Shown: piece by piece, positions 51,810 to 61,778 of the stretch
Layout of the letters: every line of letters begins with the position of its first letter
How positions within the stretch are numbered: position 1 is the first letter of the stretch
Assembly: GCF_011065405.1 (NCBI RefSeq)
Contig: NZ_CP047056.1
Location: 2,254,747-2,318,746, forward strand
Origin: Succinivibrio dextrinosolvens
GTDB lineage: Bacteria; Pseudomonadota; Gammaproteobacteria; Enterobacterales; Succinivibrionaceae
Direction: 5' to 3'
DNA length: 64,000 bases
Translations under genes and position numbers: made by a program
The notes under the pieces: model-generated
What the model was told of the DNA's origin: nothing
What the model saw: the letters and a program-made list of their open reading frames with translations, nothing else
Databases searched by the model: none

Positions 51810-54800
51810 CTATAGTTTGCTCTTTTCTATTTTGATTACTGTTGTACCCTTAGCGGTTGCAGAACTGCTGTAACTTACAAATCCAAGACTTATAAGATTT
51901 GCAAAATCATAGTGCTCAACTTTCTTTTCACTGTCAGAAATTTCCACACTGAAGGATATCAGCTCATAATTCTTTTTGACATCTTTTGCGGCTCTGGCAA
52001 GAGCTTTAGGATCGTTTTGATATCTGTCTATTACGCTCTGTTTGAGCCTCATTACCTGAGAAACCTTGACAATATCCGATTCAGACTCTTTAAGCTGGTT
52101 TTCCAGTGTTTCGTTGATAAATCCCTGTGCTTTCAGATTTTCTAGCTCCTTGTCACTTAAGGCAGTGGTTACTGTTGTATCGGTAGCGTAATCAATAGAT
52201 CCTGTGATATCTGAGGTATGAACAGTGTGATAGTTTTCTCCGTAGTTTATTCCCATTGCTTTCAGTGGTTTATTCAATAACTCGTTAATCTTCCCGTCAA
52301 TATTGTCTTTGTGATCCGAGATTTTTTCTAATGGTTCAATACCATTTTTTAAGACCTCAGAGGTCTCATTTGCAATAACTTGATATTTTCCGGCAAATGC
52401 AAAAGAAGAAAACTCGGTTTCCACCTTCCACTGGCGGTGAGTTTCCGTGAGAACACCGCTATTGTCAGTAACGGTTTTAGATTCGTGATTATATCCGCCG
52501 CTAAGCTTTAGATCTGCAATATCCGCATTACTCATAACTGTGTCCAGAATTGGATGGTTTTTTGCAAATTCTTCCTCTGGATCGGTGATAGTATCACTGT
52601 AACCTGCGCTTTCTTCATTGAAGGCGGCAAGATTGAGTGCGGCTCCGGCCTTGGCATCAATACCAATTTCTGTTCCGGCTTGAAAGATGGTTCCTGTTGC
52701 AGCTTCGTTTGCAAGTCTAACATCGTCAGCGTTCAGCTGTCCTGTGAACATCTTGCAGATAAATACAGCTGCTTCATCATCTGAGTCAAATTTTAGATTA
52801 AGAACTTTTCCTCCTCCGATGTTACCATTTGCTTCAGCCGAAGCTCCGCAGGCTTCAATAAGATCGATATCCGCCGTGGCTGTGGCTCCAAATATGGTAC
52901 TGGTGTTAACCGCAAGATTTATTTTTCCATTCTGCTCTCGGTTTAAAACCATTCCCGATTTATTCATCAGAGCTAGCGCAAGTTTTAAGGTTACAACTCC
53001 ATTTTCCTGAAGCCCAGTTGATGCTATGGCATCGGTAACATCAAATGGTTTTATTGTAAGCTTGAATTCTTTATCGTTATCAAAGTACTTAACGTTATCC
53101 TTTCCGATGGAGTTTACCATTTCGGTAACAGCTGGCAGATAGGTAGTGAATTCCTGCCTCTTTCGTCTGATTCTAGCAAGATCATTTTCGTTTAGTTTCG
53201 AAAAAGCCGACTGAATTTTAGCTAGACCATTGAACATTTTATTTCTGACGAAAGTCCATGTTCTGGCTAGAATATTCTGGTGTTTACCTTCGCGGAGCCT
53301 TGCCATTGCGAGAATGGTGGAGAGATTGCGGTCAAGTCCACGTTCATTCAGAGCATGAACCATCTCAGAGAGGATCTTATTTTTTTCCTCTCTACTAATT
53401 TCATTAGACTGGTATGCCTCGATAAGTTCATCTTTTCCTGAATAACCGAGTTGAGCTGCAGCATAGCTTGCTGCGAGTCGAACTTGGCTTCTTACCGTAA
53501 GATTTCCAAGCAGCTTGTCTCCAACTGTATAGATCTGTTCACTTAATGCCTTACTGAAAACAGATGCTTTCTCCTGTACAGATCCAAGCTTTTCTCCATA
53601 GTTATTCTCAAAGTCATTTGATATTTTCTTCAGAGTGTTATTTTGTGTAAGAGCTGTCTGAGTGTAAGCACTGGAAAGTGCCTGTTTAGTAGCTTCTGTT
53701 TTATCAACACCATGATTGATATATGAAATCAGTGCATCCGCCTGAGTCATCTTTTCAGAGAACAGATAACTGCCTGCAAAGTTTTTTAGTTTCTCATTAA
53801 AGTCATTTTCTAACGTATTATTCAGGTTGCGTAAATCATCACTGAATGATGTTTTCTGAGAATCTCGAGGATCTGCTGCTTCAAAGGAATCAAGATTAAC
53901 ATTCATTGGAAGCAGTTTTATAGAGGCTATAAGCTCTTTTTTCTCGTCAAATGAAAGCTTGCCTTCTGTTACAGCTGCATATAGAGACGTTTCCTCCTCA
54001 TCGTCAAAGCCAAGCTGTTGACACAGATCATTTAAAATAAGTTTCTCAATTGCAACAAGCTCTTTGTCATCAGTTTTTAAATTTCCTGAACTTAAGGATG
54101 TAAGTTTTGCATTGATTTTTACGTTTTCTTCAAAGGTCAGCTGCTGAGCCTTTTTTATATTAGTTTCGCTGTCTCCGTTTTTTAAGATAAATGCCGTTCC
54201 TTTGTCTTTTGCGATAAATTGACTATAGCTATCACCATATCTTAAAGCTGTAATCTGCACGTACTTTGAAAGTAAAAGCTTTGCTGTTTTACTTAGAGGC
54301 TTTACTCTGCAGTCCTGAGTAAATCTGTCCTTGAGAGTGAGGAGGAGCTCATCACATTTCTTTTCAAACTCGGCAATTTTATCTGCTGAAAACTTTGGAT
54401 CTGACGGAGGTGTGTTAATGCCGCTCGCTATAAGCATATGCTGTTTGGCCAGATAGTTGTTTAGCTCTTTTCCAAAGCTGTAATCCTCAGATGTCAGACT
54501 TAATTTTTCAGGATGTTCAATACCAATTGCTTTTAGAGCTCTGTTATCAAGTAAATCCAAATCATCTATCAGATTGTCTCTTAGGGTAACCAATGTTACT
54601 GCAACATCCTCACCCTTGGGGATTTGACCTGGTTCTAATCCCTGAGCTGCAAGAAGTTGTGAGAGAACTGGATTCTGCAGGACCTCATTTCTGGATTTAA
54701 TAAGAGAGGAGAATTTTTCTCCTATCCCTTTGTATTTGCTGTTAACTTCATCCATTAAAACAGATTTGTCAATGGATTCATGCAGTAGTTTTTCTGGATC

Positions 54801-57137
54801 GGCTATGTCCTTAAACTGACTAGTACCGCCTTTAAGTATGTTCTGGTTGATGAAAATCAGCTCTTTGCGCATTTCATCTAGGCACAGCATTTTCTTTCCT
54901 GCCATGCTTTCATTAGACATGGCTTTTAAAATTTTTCCGTCATTGAGTGAATTCAGTTTGCTTGTGATCTCATCAACATTCTTTGACTGAGACTCTTTTC
55001 GGAATAAACCGAAAGACTGAGTCTTCATGAGTTTTTTTACATTGTCAGATAATGAATTCTGAAAATCCTTTCTAGCGTTTTCTCCTGAGTGGTTTGCAGG
55101 AGCTAACAGAGGAATATCTGGTGACGATTCCTCTGCTGTAATTGAGTAGATTTGTTTTGGAACTCTAGAAATCTCATTCCTTTCAAGTTTTGTTGCCATT
55201 TCTGTATGATAGGCTGCACCTAGAATGCTATTCCAAATTGTTCTGCAGTGTTTGAGTTTCCCTAAAACCGCAGCATCTAAAAGGTCTTTTAATAAACTAC
55301 TATCAATTTCTGATGGTTTTCCATTTAATATTTTAATAAGTTTCTGTTCCAGTATGAAATCTTCATACTGCTGTGGATTTGCCTTTAATTCCTCTGGAGT
55401 TGGAGGAATATTCCAGTGTTGAAGATCTCCCTTTTCAAGATCAAGTTTAGCGGCCTGTTTGATTAGGTTGAGATTTAAGTACTTTCCACATTTCTGAGAA
55501 AGTAGTTCATCATGACTCTGAGAAAGCACAGAGGCAACGGCAGCAAATGCGTCGCTAGAAGACTCTGACTGTTCTATATTATCTGCAAGTCTGTCTATGA
55601 ATGCGGCTCCGTTTTCCTTTCCATCAAGAATACTGCAGATTCTTTCAATTACTTCAGTACACTTTGCAGAGGTAATTTCATATGAATCGTTCTTTTTTGC
55701 TCCCCCTAAAATAGCAAAACTCTTTAGATCGAACTGATTTAAGGTAAGAGTCTGGATAATATCAGGAAAGTGATTAAGTAGATTATCATCGCTGTTTATA
55801 GTATTTAAAATTGACTTTAGAGTTTTTAGATTTTGTGTCGAGTCAAGAGAATCGCTCTGAACCGGAATTTTTGCAAGGTTAAGACTCAGGATTTTAGATA
55901 GAGGTTTACTGTGTTCTTCTAACAGCTCTCGACCAATCATATCTCCAATTTTCGTAAGCTCTGATGCCAAATTGATATTGGAGAGAGGATTATCCAAAAG
56001 AGAAACTATCCTGCCACCGATTTTCTCAAAGGCCTCTCTTGAATAATTCTCAATCTTCTGTTTAAGATAAGTATTTTCTGTCTCACCTTCCAATCTTTTC
56101 CGAAGATTGCTGAGGGTAAGTCCTTTTAAATTCTTTGCCTTAAAGGTAAGCTCGATATCTTTTGCTATTTTTTTTAGATTATCAATTCGCGGTTTCAGAT
56201 CTTGCTCAATCTCTTTTTTTAGTTCTCCTAACACCTCACCTTCAATCAGAGAACTTATTCCGCACATAGATGGAACGTTAGCAGTCTGCGAGGATTTGTT
56301 ATAGCTTAATGTGGTAAATTTTAAGGTTTCTGGATTTACATTCTTAAGATTTGCGATTGCCTGTTTGTATTCTTCGTGAAGCTTTTTAATCTCAGATGCA
56401 ACTGTTTTCTTATTTTCTGCGATTGCATTGATTTTATTCTTAAACTCATTGAGGGCATGAGTTTCCTTTAATTTTTTGTTAGCAGGCAGATTATTTAACA
56501 GTTCTAACAGGTTAGCTTTGGCTTTATCAATATCTTTTTCTTCACAGGATAGAAGTTCTCCCATAAGCCCCAGAAGTTGCATTTGAAGTTTACTGTCAGC
56601 TCCTGTTTGATTCTCTTTTGCAAATTGGTTGCAGAAAGTGCTAGTGAATTTGAAAGCAAACATTAGATCTAGAAATGCTTTTTGTTCACTTGTTTTTGCT
56701 GACTTATAGACATTACCCTGTGTGTTAAGATTGTTGTTTCCATCAAGAATGGATAGACATTTTTCTTTAAAGTTAAGATCGCAGTCTGCTGCCTTCATCT
56801 GAAGCTGCATTAGGTGAGGAGCCTGTTTTGTAAGAATATTGCTGATTAGCGTATTCTCTAGATTGGTTAGAAAGAAAAGTTTCTGTTCTTTTAATAGAGT
56901 TTTGCTGCCTCCTTTATTTCTTATAGAATCTTCAAGAGTCATCAGTTGAGAACGTACCTTTTCAATTGAATTTCCCTTTGTTATTGATAGATTTTTTATT
57001 TTTTTATGCAGTGACAGTCCTTCTTTTAGATTATCTTCTTGAGCTTGGGAAGTTTTTTTCTCTGCATTCTGATTTTGCTGAATTTGAATATTAGCTGTAT
57101 TGATATTGTCTCGATTTTTAACTGAAAAATCACTCAT
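51810..57137 (-). CDS. Giant (1775-residue) effector-like protein of unknown family
   Basis: The start has an AAGGAG ribosome site. Residues about 1-40 are polar and disordered (Asn, Gln, Ser, Lys; no signal peptide), as expected for type III effectors. Most of the protein to about residue 1330 is helical and Leu/Lys/Glu-rich with no enzyme motif seen. The last 430 residues are rich in amphipathic beta strands (INLAVNTSTIFGATATADID, TGTIFQAGTEIGIDAKAGAAL, ISLGFVSYSSSATAKGTTVI). Size and a barrel-like C-terminal region recall AvrE-family effectors, but I see no conclusive motif. It heads an apparent operon with a TAXI lipoprotein and GltS. Function unknown. Confidence 0.75.
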   Translation of the reverse strand: MSDFSVKNRDNINTANIQIQQNQNAEKKTSQAQEDNLKEGLSLHKKIKNLSITKGNSIEKVRSQLMTLEDSIRNKGGSKTLLKEQKLFFLTNLENTLISNILTKQAPHLMQLQMKAADCDLNFKEKCLSILDGNNNLNTQGNVYKSAKTSEQKAFLDLMFAFKFTSTFCNQFAKENQTGADSKLQMQLLGLMGELLSCEEKDIDKAKANLLELLNNLPANKKLKETHALNEFKNKINAIAENKKTVASEIKKLHEEYKQAIANLKNVNPETLKFTTLSYNKSSQTANVPSMCGISSLIEGEVLGELKKEIEQDLKPRIDNLKKIAKDIELTFKAKNLKGLTLSNLRKRLEGETENTYLKQKIENYSREAFEKIGGRIVSLLDNPLSNINLASELTKIGDMIGRELLEEHSKPLSKILSLNLAKIPVQSDSLDSTQNLKTLKSILNTINSDDNLLNHFPDIIQTLTLNQFDLKSFAILGGAKKNDSYEITSAKCTEVIERICSILDGKENGAAFIDRLADNIEQSESSSDAFAAVASVLSQSHDELLSQKCGKYLNLNLIKQAAKLDLEKGDLQHWNIPPTPEELKANPQQYEDFILEQKLIKILNGKPSEIDSSLLKDLLDAAVLGKLKHCRTIWNSILGAAYHTEMATKLERNEISRVPKQIYSITAEESSPDIPLLAPANHSGENARKDFQNSLSDNVKKLMKTQSFGLFRKESQSKNVDEITSKLNSLNDGKILKAMSNESMAGKKMLCLDEMRKELIFINQNILKGGTSQFKDIADPEKLLHESIDKSVLMDEVNSKYKGIGEKFSSLIKSRNEVLQNPVLSQLLAAQGLEPGQIPKGEDVAVTLVTLRDNLIDDLDLLDNRALKAIGIEHPEKLSLTSEDYSFGKELNNYLAKQHMLIASGINTPPSDPKFSADKIAEFEKKCDELLLTLKDRFTQDCRVKPLSKTAKLLLSKYVQITALRYGDSYSQFIAKDKGTAFILKNGDSETNIKKAQQLTFEENVKINAKLTSLSSGNLKTDDKELVAIEKLILNDLCQQLGFDDEEETSLYAAVTEGKLSFDEKKELIASIKLLPMNVNLDSFEAADPRDSQKTSFSDDLRNLNNTLENDFNEKLKNFAGSYLFSEKMTQADALISYINHGVDKTEATKQALSSAYTQTALTQNNTLKKISNDFENNYGEKLGSVQEKASVFSKALSEQIYTVGDKLLGNLTVRSQVRLAASYAAAQLGYSGKDELIEAYQSNEISREEKNKILSEMVHALNERGLDRNLSTILAMARLREGKHQNILARTWTFVRNKMFNGLAKIQSAFSKLNENDLARIRRKRQEFTTYLPAVTEMVNSIGKDNVKYFDNDKEFKLTIKPFDVTDAIASTGLQENGVVTLKLALALMNKSGMVLNREQNGKINLAVNTSTIFGATATADIDLIEACGASAEANGNIGGGKVLNLKFDSDDEAAVFICKMFTGQLNADDVRLANEAATGTIFQAGTEIGIDAKAGAALNLAAFNEESAGYSDTITDPEEEFAKNHPILDTVMSNADIADLKLSGGYNHESKTVTDNSGVLTETHRQWKVETEFSSFAFAGKYQVIANETSEVLKNGIEPLEKISDHKDNIDGKINELLNKPLKAMGINYGENYHTVHTSDITGSIDYATDTTVTTALSDKELENLKAQGFINETLENQLKESESDIVKVSQVMRLKQSVIDRYQNDPKALARAAKDVKKNYELISFSVEISDSEKKVEHYDFANLISLGFVSYSSSATAKGTTVIKIEKSKL

Positions 57138-57631
57138 ACCCGATTCTCCTTCCTGTGCTCAATTTTTTTCGTCTCATATTTAAAATTTACTGTTGAGTAT
57201 AACTTTTTATGCACAAGGTCTTTAAATTTTATTTTCAAAATATGGACTGAATATGAATTTACTAATCAACAAAATGATTTTTCACATAAGGTATGATTTG
57301 AGATCGGTAAAGAACAAACTTGTTTTATTTGGATTTTCATGAAAAAAAGGATAAAGTTAAGGAGTAAAAAAGTTAATAACTTGTGACTAATCTATTGCAG
57401 GGCATACGCACGATTTATCTATATAAATTCATGCGTATGCCCTGAATTTATATATTTTTTTCTTTATTAATCAATAGACTAATAAGAACTTGAGCATGAA
57501 TAGGAATTCTTTTTTTTAACTTATGCTGGCGTGAAAACTACGGTTTTAACCGTGTGGATGATAGCCCGCAAAGAATAAAGCAAAAACTTCAAAATAATAA
57601 CTTGTACATTTTGTGTGTTGCAGTATTTTGC
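57138..57631. other. Intergenic region with two hairpins
   Basis: About 490 bases containing the promoter of the giant gene and two structures. A 13-bp perfect stem, CAGGGCATACGCA/TGCGTATGCCCTG (57398-57444, 21-base loop), stands alone. Near 57538-57560 CTACGGTTTTAACCGTG forms a hairpin in the context GAAAA...GTGGATGATAG, which resembles an IS605-type end. No coding frame is convincing. Confidence 0.5.
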
Positions 57632-59260
57632 TTATTCAACTTTCTTGTACATGGAGATCTGACGTTTGGTCTTGGCTCCATTAAATACGCAGGCAATCTG
57701 AATCAGTTCTCTGCCACCAAGATCCTCAAAACCATAACCCTTTTCTATGATTTGTTGTTCAGCTTCAGCTAACTTTGCTTTCTCGCTATTTACTTTATCT
57801 GTGTATTTCAGCTCAAGGACAACTCTACGTTTAGGGAAGTTTACAATAATATCGCTTCTGCCTTTGCTGTTGTTCTGTTCAATTCTGACATCATGGTTCT
57901 TACCAATCAGATAAACCTGAAGCAGAGCTCTTAGAACAGGTTCGTCCTTTACAGGATATTTGTCATAGGATAGGGCAGCTAAAACTTCGTTGAAAAGATT
58001 AATAATATCTTCGACAGTTCCTTGTTCAAGAACGTATTTTTTTCCTGATGCATATGGAGATATGTTTCTTTCATATATTCTGAGAGTTAAAAGAGAAAAT
58101 AAGGCAGATCGAACTTCTCGATTAGCTGGTCCGAGTAGCACGTTATCATAAGGATCAAGTTCTGATTTTAGTGTCAGATATCCTGTCTGACACATCAGAA
58201 CATTCTCGTTGATATCTATAAGAGAAGTTGGATTTTTAAAATCGTTGTATGGGATTTCAATCTCTGAAGTCAGAAGTTTTTCGATATCAAGATTATGAGA
58301 ATCCATATAGTTCATAAGAATAGATGGAAGTCCCCCCACGTCATACCAGTAATCTCCGAATCTTACTGTCCTTTTCTCGTATAAATCCTGTAAAAAACCG
58401 TTAACAGAATAGGTAGAGAATACTTTATTTTTATTGAATTCATCAAAACAGTAGCTATCGTAATGAGATGCCATTCTGTCGATAAGATTTTCTATTTCAG
58501 AGTCTGTAACGTTTTCTGGTGCTTTATCTTTTTCATAGGACACTCCAAGTTTCAGATAATCCAAATAGAAGTGTTTTATCTCATCTCTGGTAAAACCTAT
58601 CAGCTTGGAATAGGCATTGTTATAGCTTAAATCCTTAATATCAGAACCAACTGAAAAGATTGATACATCCTTAAGTCTGGTTACTCCGGTTACCGCAAGG
58701 AATTTAATTTGCTTGGCTCCTTTTAGAGCAGCATAAAATTCACGAATACAGATTCTAAACTTTTCATACAGTTCCGGATTGTTAATATTGGCTGTCAGCT
58801 GACAGTCATATTCATCAATAAGAATAACAATTCTTTTTTCATCCAGAGCACTAAAGAGTTCTGAAATTGCGAGATCTGGTTCTTTGCTTTTAATTCTCTT
58901 TGTTAACTTAAGCGAATCTGCAAATTCGGCAATTTTTCCTGAAAATATTTCTTTAAACTCTTCTACACTGGTTGTTCGATATTTCAGAAAATTCAGATGA
59001 AGTACAGGATATTTATCCTGCTCCCATTTATTGTAAATCCAGGTTCCTTTGAAATAAGGCTCTACACCTTTCTCAAAAAGAGTTCCTATAGTGTTCAGCG
59101 TAAGAGATTTACCAAAGCGACGAGGTCGAGAAATAAAGACTCTATCATATTGTTTTGTAAGATTGTAAATATATTCTGTCTTATCAACGTATATTGAATC
59201 TTTATCAACAAGGTTCTCTATATTTTCTGACTGTGCAATAACTTTCATTTCACGACCCAT
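57632..59260 (-). CDS. AAA-ATPase with C-terminal PD-(D/E)XK nuclease domain (DUF1703-type), paralogue
   Basis: A 542-residue protein with the same architecture as the 43408 gene: Walker A SRPRRFGKSLT (about 45-54), Walker B IVILIDEYDCQL (about 148-158), a regulatory middle and a C-terminal nuclease core RSDIIVNFPKRRVVLELKYTD. Sequence identity to the other copy looks low apart from motifs, so they are old paralogues. The start may be the ATG five codons in. The two copies bracket the island with the chaperone-like and giant genes. Confidence 0.9.
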   Translation of the reverse strand: MGREMKVIAQSENIENLVDKDSIYVDKTEYIYNLTKQYDRVFISRPRRFGKSLTLNTIGTLFEKGVEPYFKGTWIYNKWEQDKYPVLHLNFLKYRTTSVEEFKEIFSGKIAEFADSLKLTKRIKSKEPDLAISELFSALDEKRIVILIDEYDCQLTANINNPELYEKFRICIREFYAALKGAKQIKFLAVTGVTRLKDVSIFSVGSDIKDLSYNNAYSKLIGFTRDEIKHFYLDYLKLGVSYEKDKAPENVTDSEIENLIDRMASHYDSYCFDEFNKNKVFSTYSVNGFLQDLYEKRTVRFGDYWYDVGGLPSILMNYMDSHNLDIEKLLTSEIEIPYNDFKNPTSLIDINENVLMCQTGYLTLKSELDPYDNVLLGPANREVRSALFSLLTLRIYERNISPYASGKKYVLEQGTVEDIINLFNEVLAALSYDKYPVKDEPVLRALLQVYLIGKNHDVRIEQNNSKGRSDIIVNFPKRRVVLELKYTDKVNSEKAKLAEAEQQIIEKGYGFEDLGGRELIQIACVFNGAKTKRQISMYKKVE

Positions 59261-59343
59261 CTACAGATTTACTACAGTAATTATAACATTTACGCTTATA
59301 CAATCAGATTTGTTCTAGTTCTTTTATGAACTGATCGCACAAT

Positions 59344-59887
59344 AAAAGGACTGATAAGCCCACATTAACTCCGTCCTGTGAATTTCCAGATAATATCCGT
59401 TCAGAGTTTATAAATATGCAGGTTAAACGTATCAGTGACAGCGGTAATGAGGTTATTGCAAGAGTGGTTAGAGTTAGAACTCCTGATGGAGAATTCTCTT
59501 ACTACGGAACCAATCTGCTAATGGATAAAATTCCTGCAAAGGCAGTCTATCTCCTTTACAGATGCAGAAGGGAAAGACTCTGAGCTTACTTTTAAGACTT
59601 TGCAGTCGGGAGACGGTATGAGAACAATAAAATCCAGCCTTATGGATGTAATTCTTACCTTTATGCTTGGAAATATTCTGACGTACTGCTTTAAACAGCT
59701 CGTTGCTACTGTTGCTAAGAGGATTGCTAAATCACAGGACTCTTTCAGCATTCTTAGAATTCATACTGTGCATGAAGCAACAGATAAGCTCATTAAAGCT
59801 TTTACCAGAGGTGTGCGAAGTTCTATATATAGTAATACACAAGCAACTAGACAGGATCTTGGAATCGTGTACCAGAAAAGAAGCTAG
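59344..59887 (+). pseudogene. Decayed IS4-type transposase fragment
   Basis: Two fragments in different frames form the C-terminal half of a transposase. The first, open from about 59344 to the stop at 59581, ends VRTPDGEFSYYGTNLL...KAVYLLYRCR, the strand and Tyr-Arg part of an IS4-type signature. After a frameshift the second, to 59887, reads FKTLQSGDGMRTIKSS then LMDVILTFMLGNILTYCFKQL, as in the helices that follow the Glu of the DDE site. The N-terminal half is missing. It is not the same as the intact IS4 gene at 46777. Confidence 0.7.
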
Positions 59888-60035
59888 CTTACGTGAAAAA
59901 AAGACTTTTAAAGATCTACCTACTGTTGTGAAAACCGTAGATAAATTGGTAAATGTTTCGGACTCGATTTATTAAGTTCTTGGGTATGATTTTAAATAAT
60001 ACACAAGTAAGCTTGGTTCGCAGAATATGATAAGA

Positions 60036-60064
60036 ATACTCCACAGCATAATACTGTGGAGTAT
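60036..60064 (-). terminator. Terminator of the NSS symporter gene
   Basis: ATACTCCACAG pairs perfectly with CTGTGGAGTAT (11 bp, 7-base loop), 10 bases past the stop. The minus strand continues TCTTATC, a weak U-tract. Confidence 0.75.
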
Positions 60065-60073
60065 AGAGAAAGT

Positions 60074-61477
60074 TTATCCGAATTTTATTCCAAATAACTG
60101 AGTTACCATGATGAAGATAATCAGAATAGGAATGATGAACTTCAACAGAATCAGGAATGGTCCTACAAGAGTGAACTTATGGGCACCATTTGAGGTAAGT
60201 TCCTGAATAAGCTGTGATCTCTGCATTCTGTAGCCAACGAAAAGAGCTGCACCTAAACCAGTCAGAGGCAGAATGATCTGTGCTGTGAAGAAGTCAAGGA
60301 AATCGAAGAAATTCATTCCGAAGAATACCTTAACATCCCAAGGACCGTATGACAGCGATGCTGCAATACCAATTACAAAAGTACCAAGGGTAACTACCAG
60401 AGCAGCTGTTTTTCTGGACATATTAGCTTTTTCAGCAATGAATGCAGTTCCAACCTCATGCAGGAAGATGCATGAAGTGATAGCAGCAACCAGTAGAATC
60501 AGATAGAAAGCTGATGGAATAATCCAGTTGAAGAATGGCATGGTGTGTAATGCACTGTGGAATACGTTTGGTAAGGAGATAAATACCAGTCCAGCACCAG
60601 CAGATGGCTCAACACCTGATACAGAGAATACAGCAGGGAAGATAATCAGACCAGCCATTAAAGCAACTAGGGTATCAAGTCCTGCGACAGACAGAGCTGT
60701 ACGTGACAGATTAACCTCAGATCTGAAGTAAGAAGCGTAGGTAACAATACCCATACCTAGTGAGAATGAATAGAAACACTGTCCCAGTGCAGCAAGCCAT
60801 ACGTCAGGATTTTTGATTGCTTCAAAATCAGGTTTGAAAAGGAAAGAATATGCTTCATTTGCTCCTGGCATGGTTGCTGCGAAGATTACTAGCATAATCA
60901 TAATAACGAACAGAGCAGGAACAAGCAGTTTAGATGATCTCTCAATACCTTTCTGAACACCACAAACGATAATTCCGTGAATGATTGCAAGAACGATGAA
61001 TAGGGCAAGGATTGGCTTCCATGGATTGGAAATAAATCCTACGAAGTGATCTGTAAATACATCCTTACCAGCTTCAGCTGTTGCCTGAATTGCTGCTAAA
61101 TCATTAAAGGTTCCAGTTACAGAATCCCAAGCATAATACAGAACCCAGCCTACAACCACGTTGTAGTAGCACAGAATAACAGTTGCAACGGCAACTGAGC
61201 CTATACCAACAAACTTCCATAAGGAATTAGGAGCCAGAACGCTATAGGCATTGCCTACGTTAGCTCTTGAATGACGACCAATTGAGAATTCTGCAATTAA
61301 AAGAGGAATTCCGAATGAAACAATAATTAGGAAATACACTAGTAAAAAGGCTGAACCTCCGTTTTCACCACACTGGGTAGGAAAACGCCAGATGTTACCT
61401 AAACCGATAGCAGAACCGGCAGCGGCTAGCAGTCCACCAATTTTAGATGAAAAGCCTACACGTTTTGTAGAAGTCAT
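60074..61477 (-). CDS. NSS-family sodium-dependent amino-acid symporter
   Basis: A 467-residue membrane protein with 11-12 helices of the LeuT fold. The unwound TM1 sequence GLGNIWRFPTQCGENGGSAF holds the sodium- and substrate-binding residues of the neurotransmitter:sodium symporter family, and LGQCFYSFSLGMGI marks TM6. Bacterial members take up tryptophan, tyrosine, leucine or alanine. It is monocistronic. A promoter lies in the AT-rich 300 bases upstream. Confidence 0.93.
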   Translation of the reverse strand: MTSTKRVGFSSKIGGLLAAAGSAIGLGNIWRFPTQCGENGGSAFLLVYFLIIVSFGIPLLIAEFSIGRHSRANVGNAYSVLAPNSLWKFVGIGSVAVATVILCYYNVVVGWVLYYAWDSVTGTFNDLAAIQATAEAGKDVFTDHFVGFISNPWKPILALFIVLAIIHGIIVCGVQKGIERSSKLLVPALFVIMIMLVIFAATMPGANEAYSFLFKPDFEAIKNPDVWLAALGQCFYSFSLGMGIVTYASYFRSEVNLSRTALSVAGLDTLVALMAGLIIFPAVFSVSGVEPSAGAGLVFISLPNVFHSALHTMPFFNWIIPSAFYLILLVAAITSCIFLHEVGTAFIAEKANMSRKTAALVVTLGTFVIGIAASLSYGPWDVKVFFGMNFFDFLDFFTAQIILPLTGLGAALFVGYRMQRSQLIQELTSNGAHKFTLVGPFLILLKFIIPILIIFIMVTQLFGIKFG

Positions 61478-61746
61478 AGTCTTACCTAAAGTTGAAAAAC
61501 AAAACTTATTATTAAGTCTAATAAAGCGCTCAATTATAAGGCGTTATAGTAGATAAAATAAAGCGTTGTTTTATTAAGCAATGTATAAAAATGTTGAATT
61601 TAACATTGTTTATTTTAGATTCTAAGACTATTAAAAAAAATGTTTATATGCTTTTGCTGTGTTTTGGTGCAGAAAAATAAATAATGTAAAGAAATGAGTA
61701 CTGTAACTTTTCGTATCAGTGCAGAAATTATGAGTTTAAAATTAAA
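61478..61746. other. AT-rich intergenic stretch
   Basis: About 270-300 bases upstream of the NSS gene, containing its promoter region and, at the far end, the flavodoxin terminator. No gene, repeat or operator that I can support. Confidence 0.5.
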
Positions 61747-61770
61747 AAGGCTAACCGTCTAGTTAGCCTT
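61747..61770 (-). terminator. Flavodoxin gene terminator
   Basis: AAGGCTAAC pairs with GTTAGCCTT (9 bp, 6-base loop) and is followed on the minus strand by TTTAATTTT, 9 bases past the stop. Confidence 0.88.
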
Positions 61771-61778
61771 CTGAAAAC

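Noticed and set aside
52554-53010. Plus-strand frames opposite the giant gene
   Set aside because: They are antisense shadows of a continuous 5.3-kb coding sequence.
60273-60731. Plus-strand frames opposite the NSS symporter gene
   Set aside because: Antisense to conserved membrane helices, no ribosome sites.
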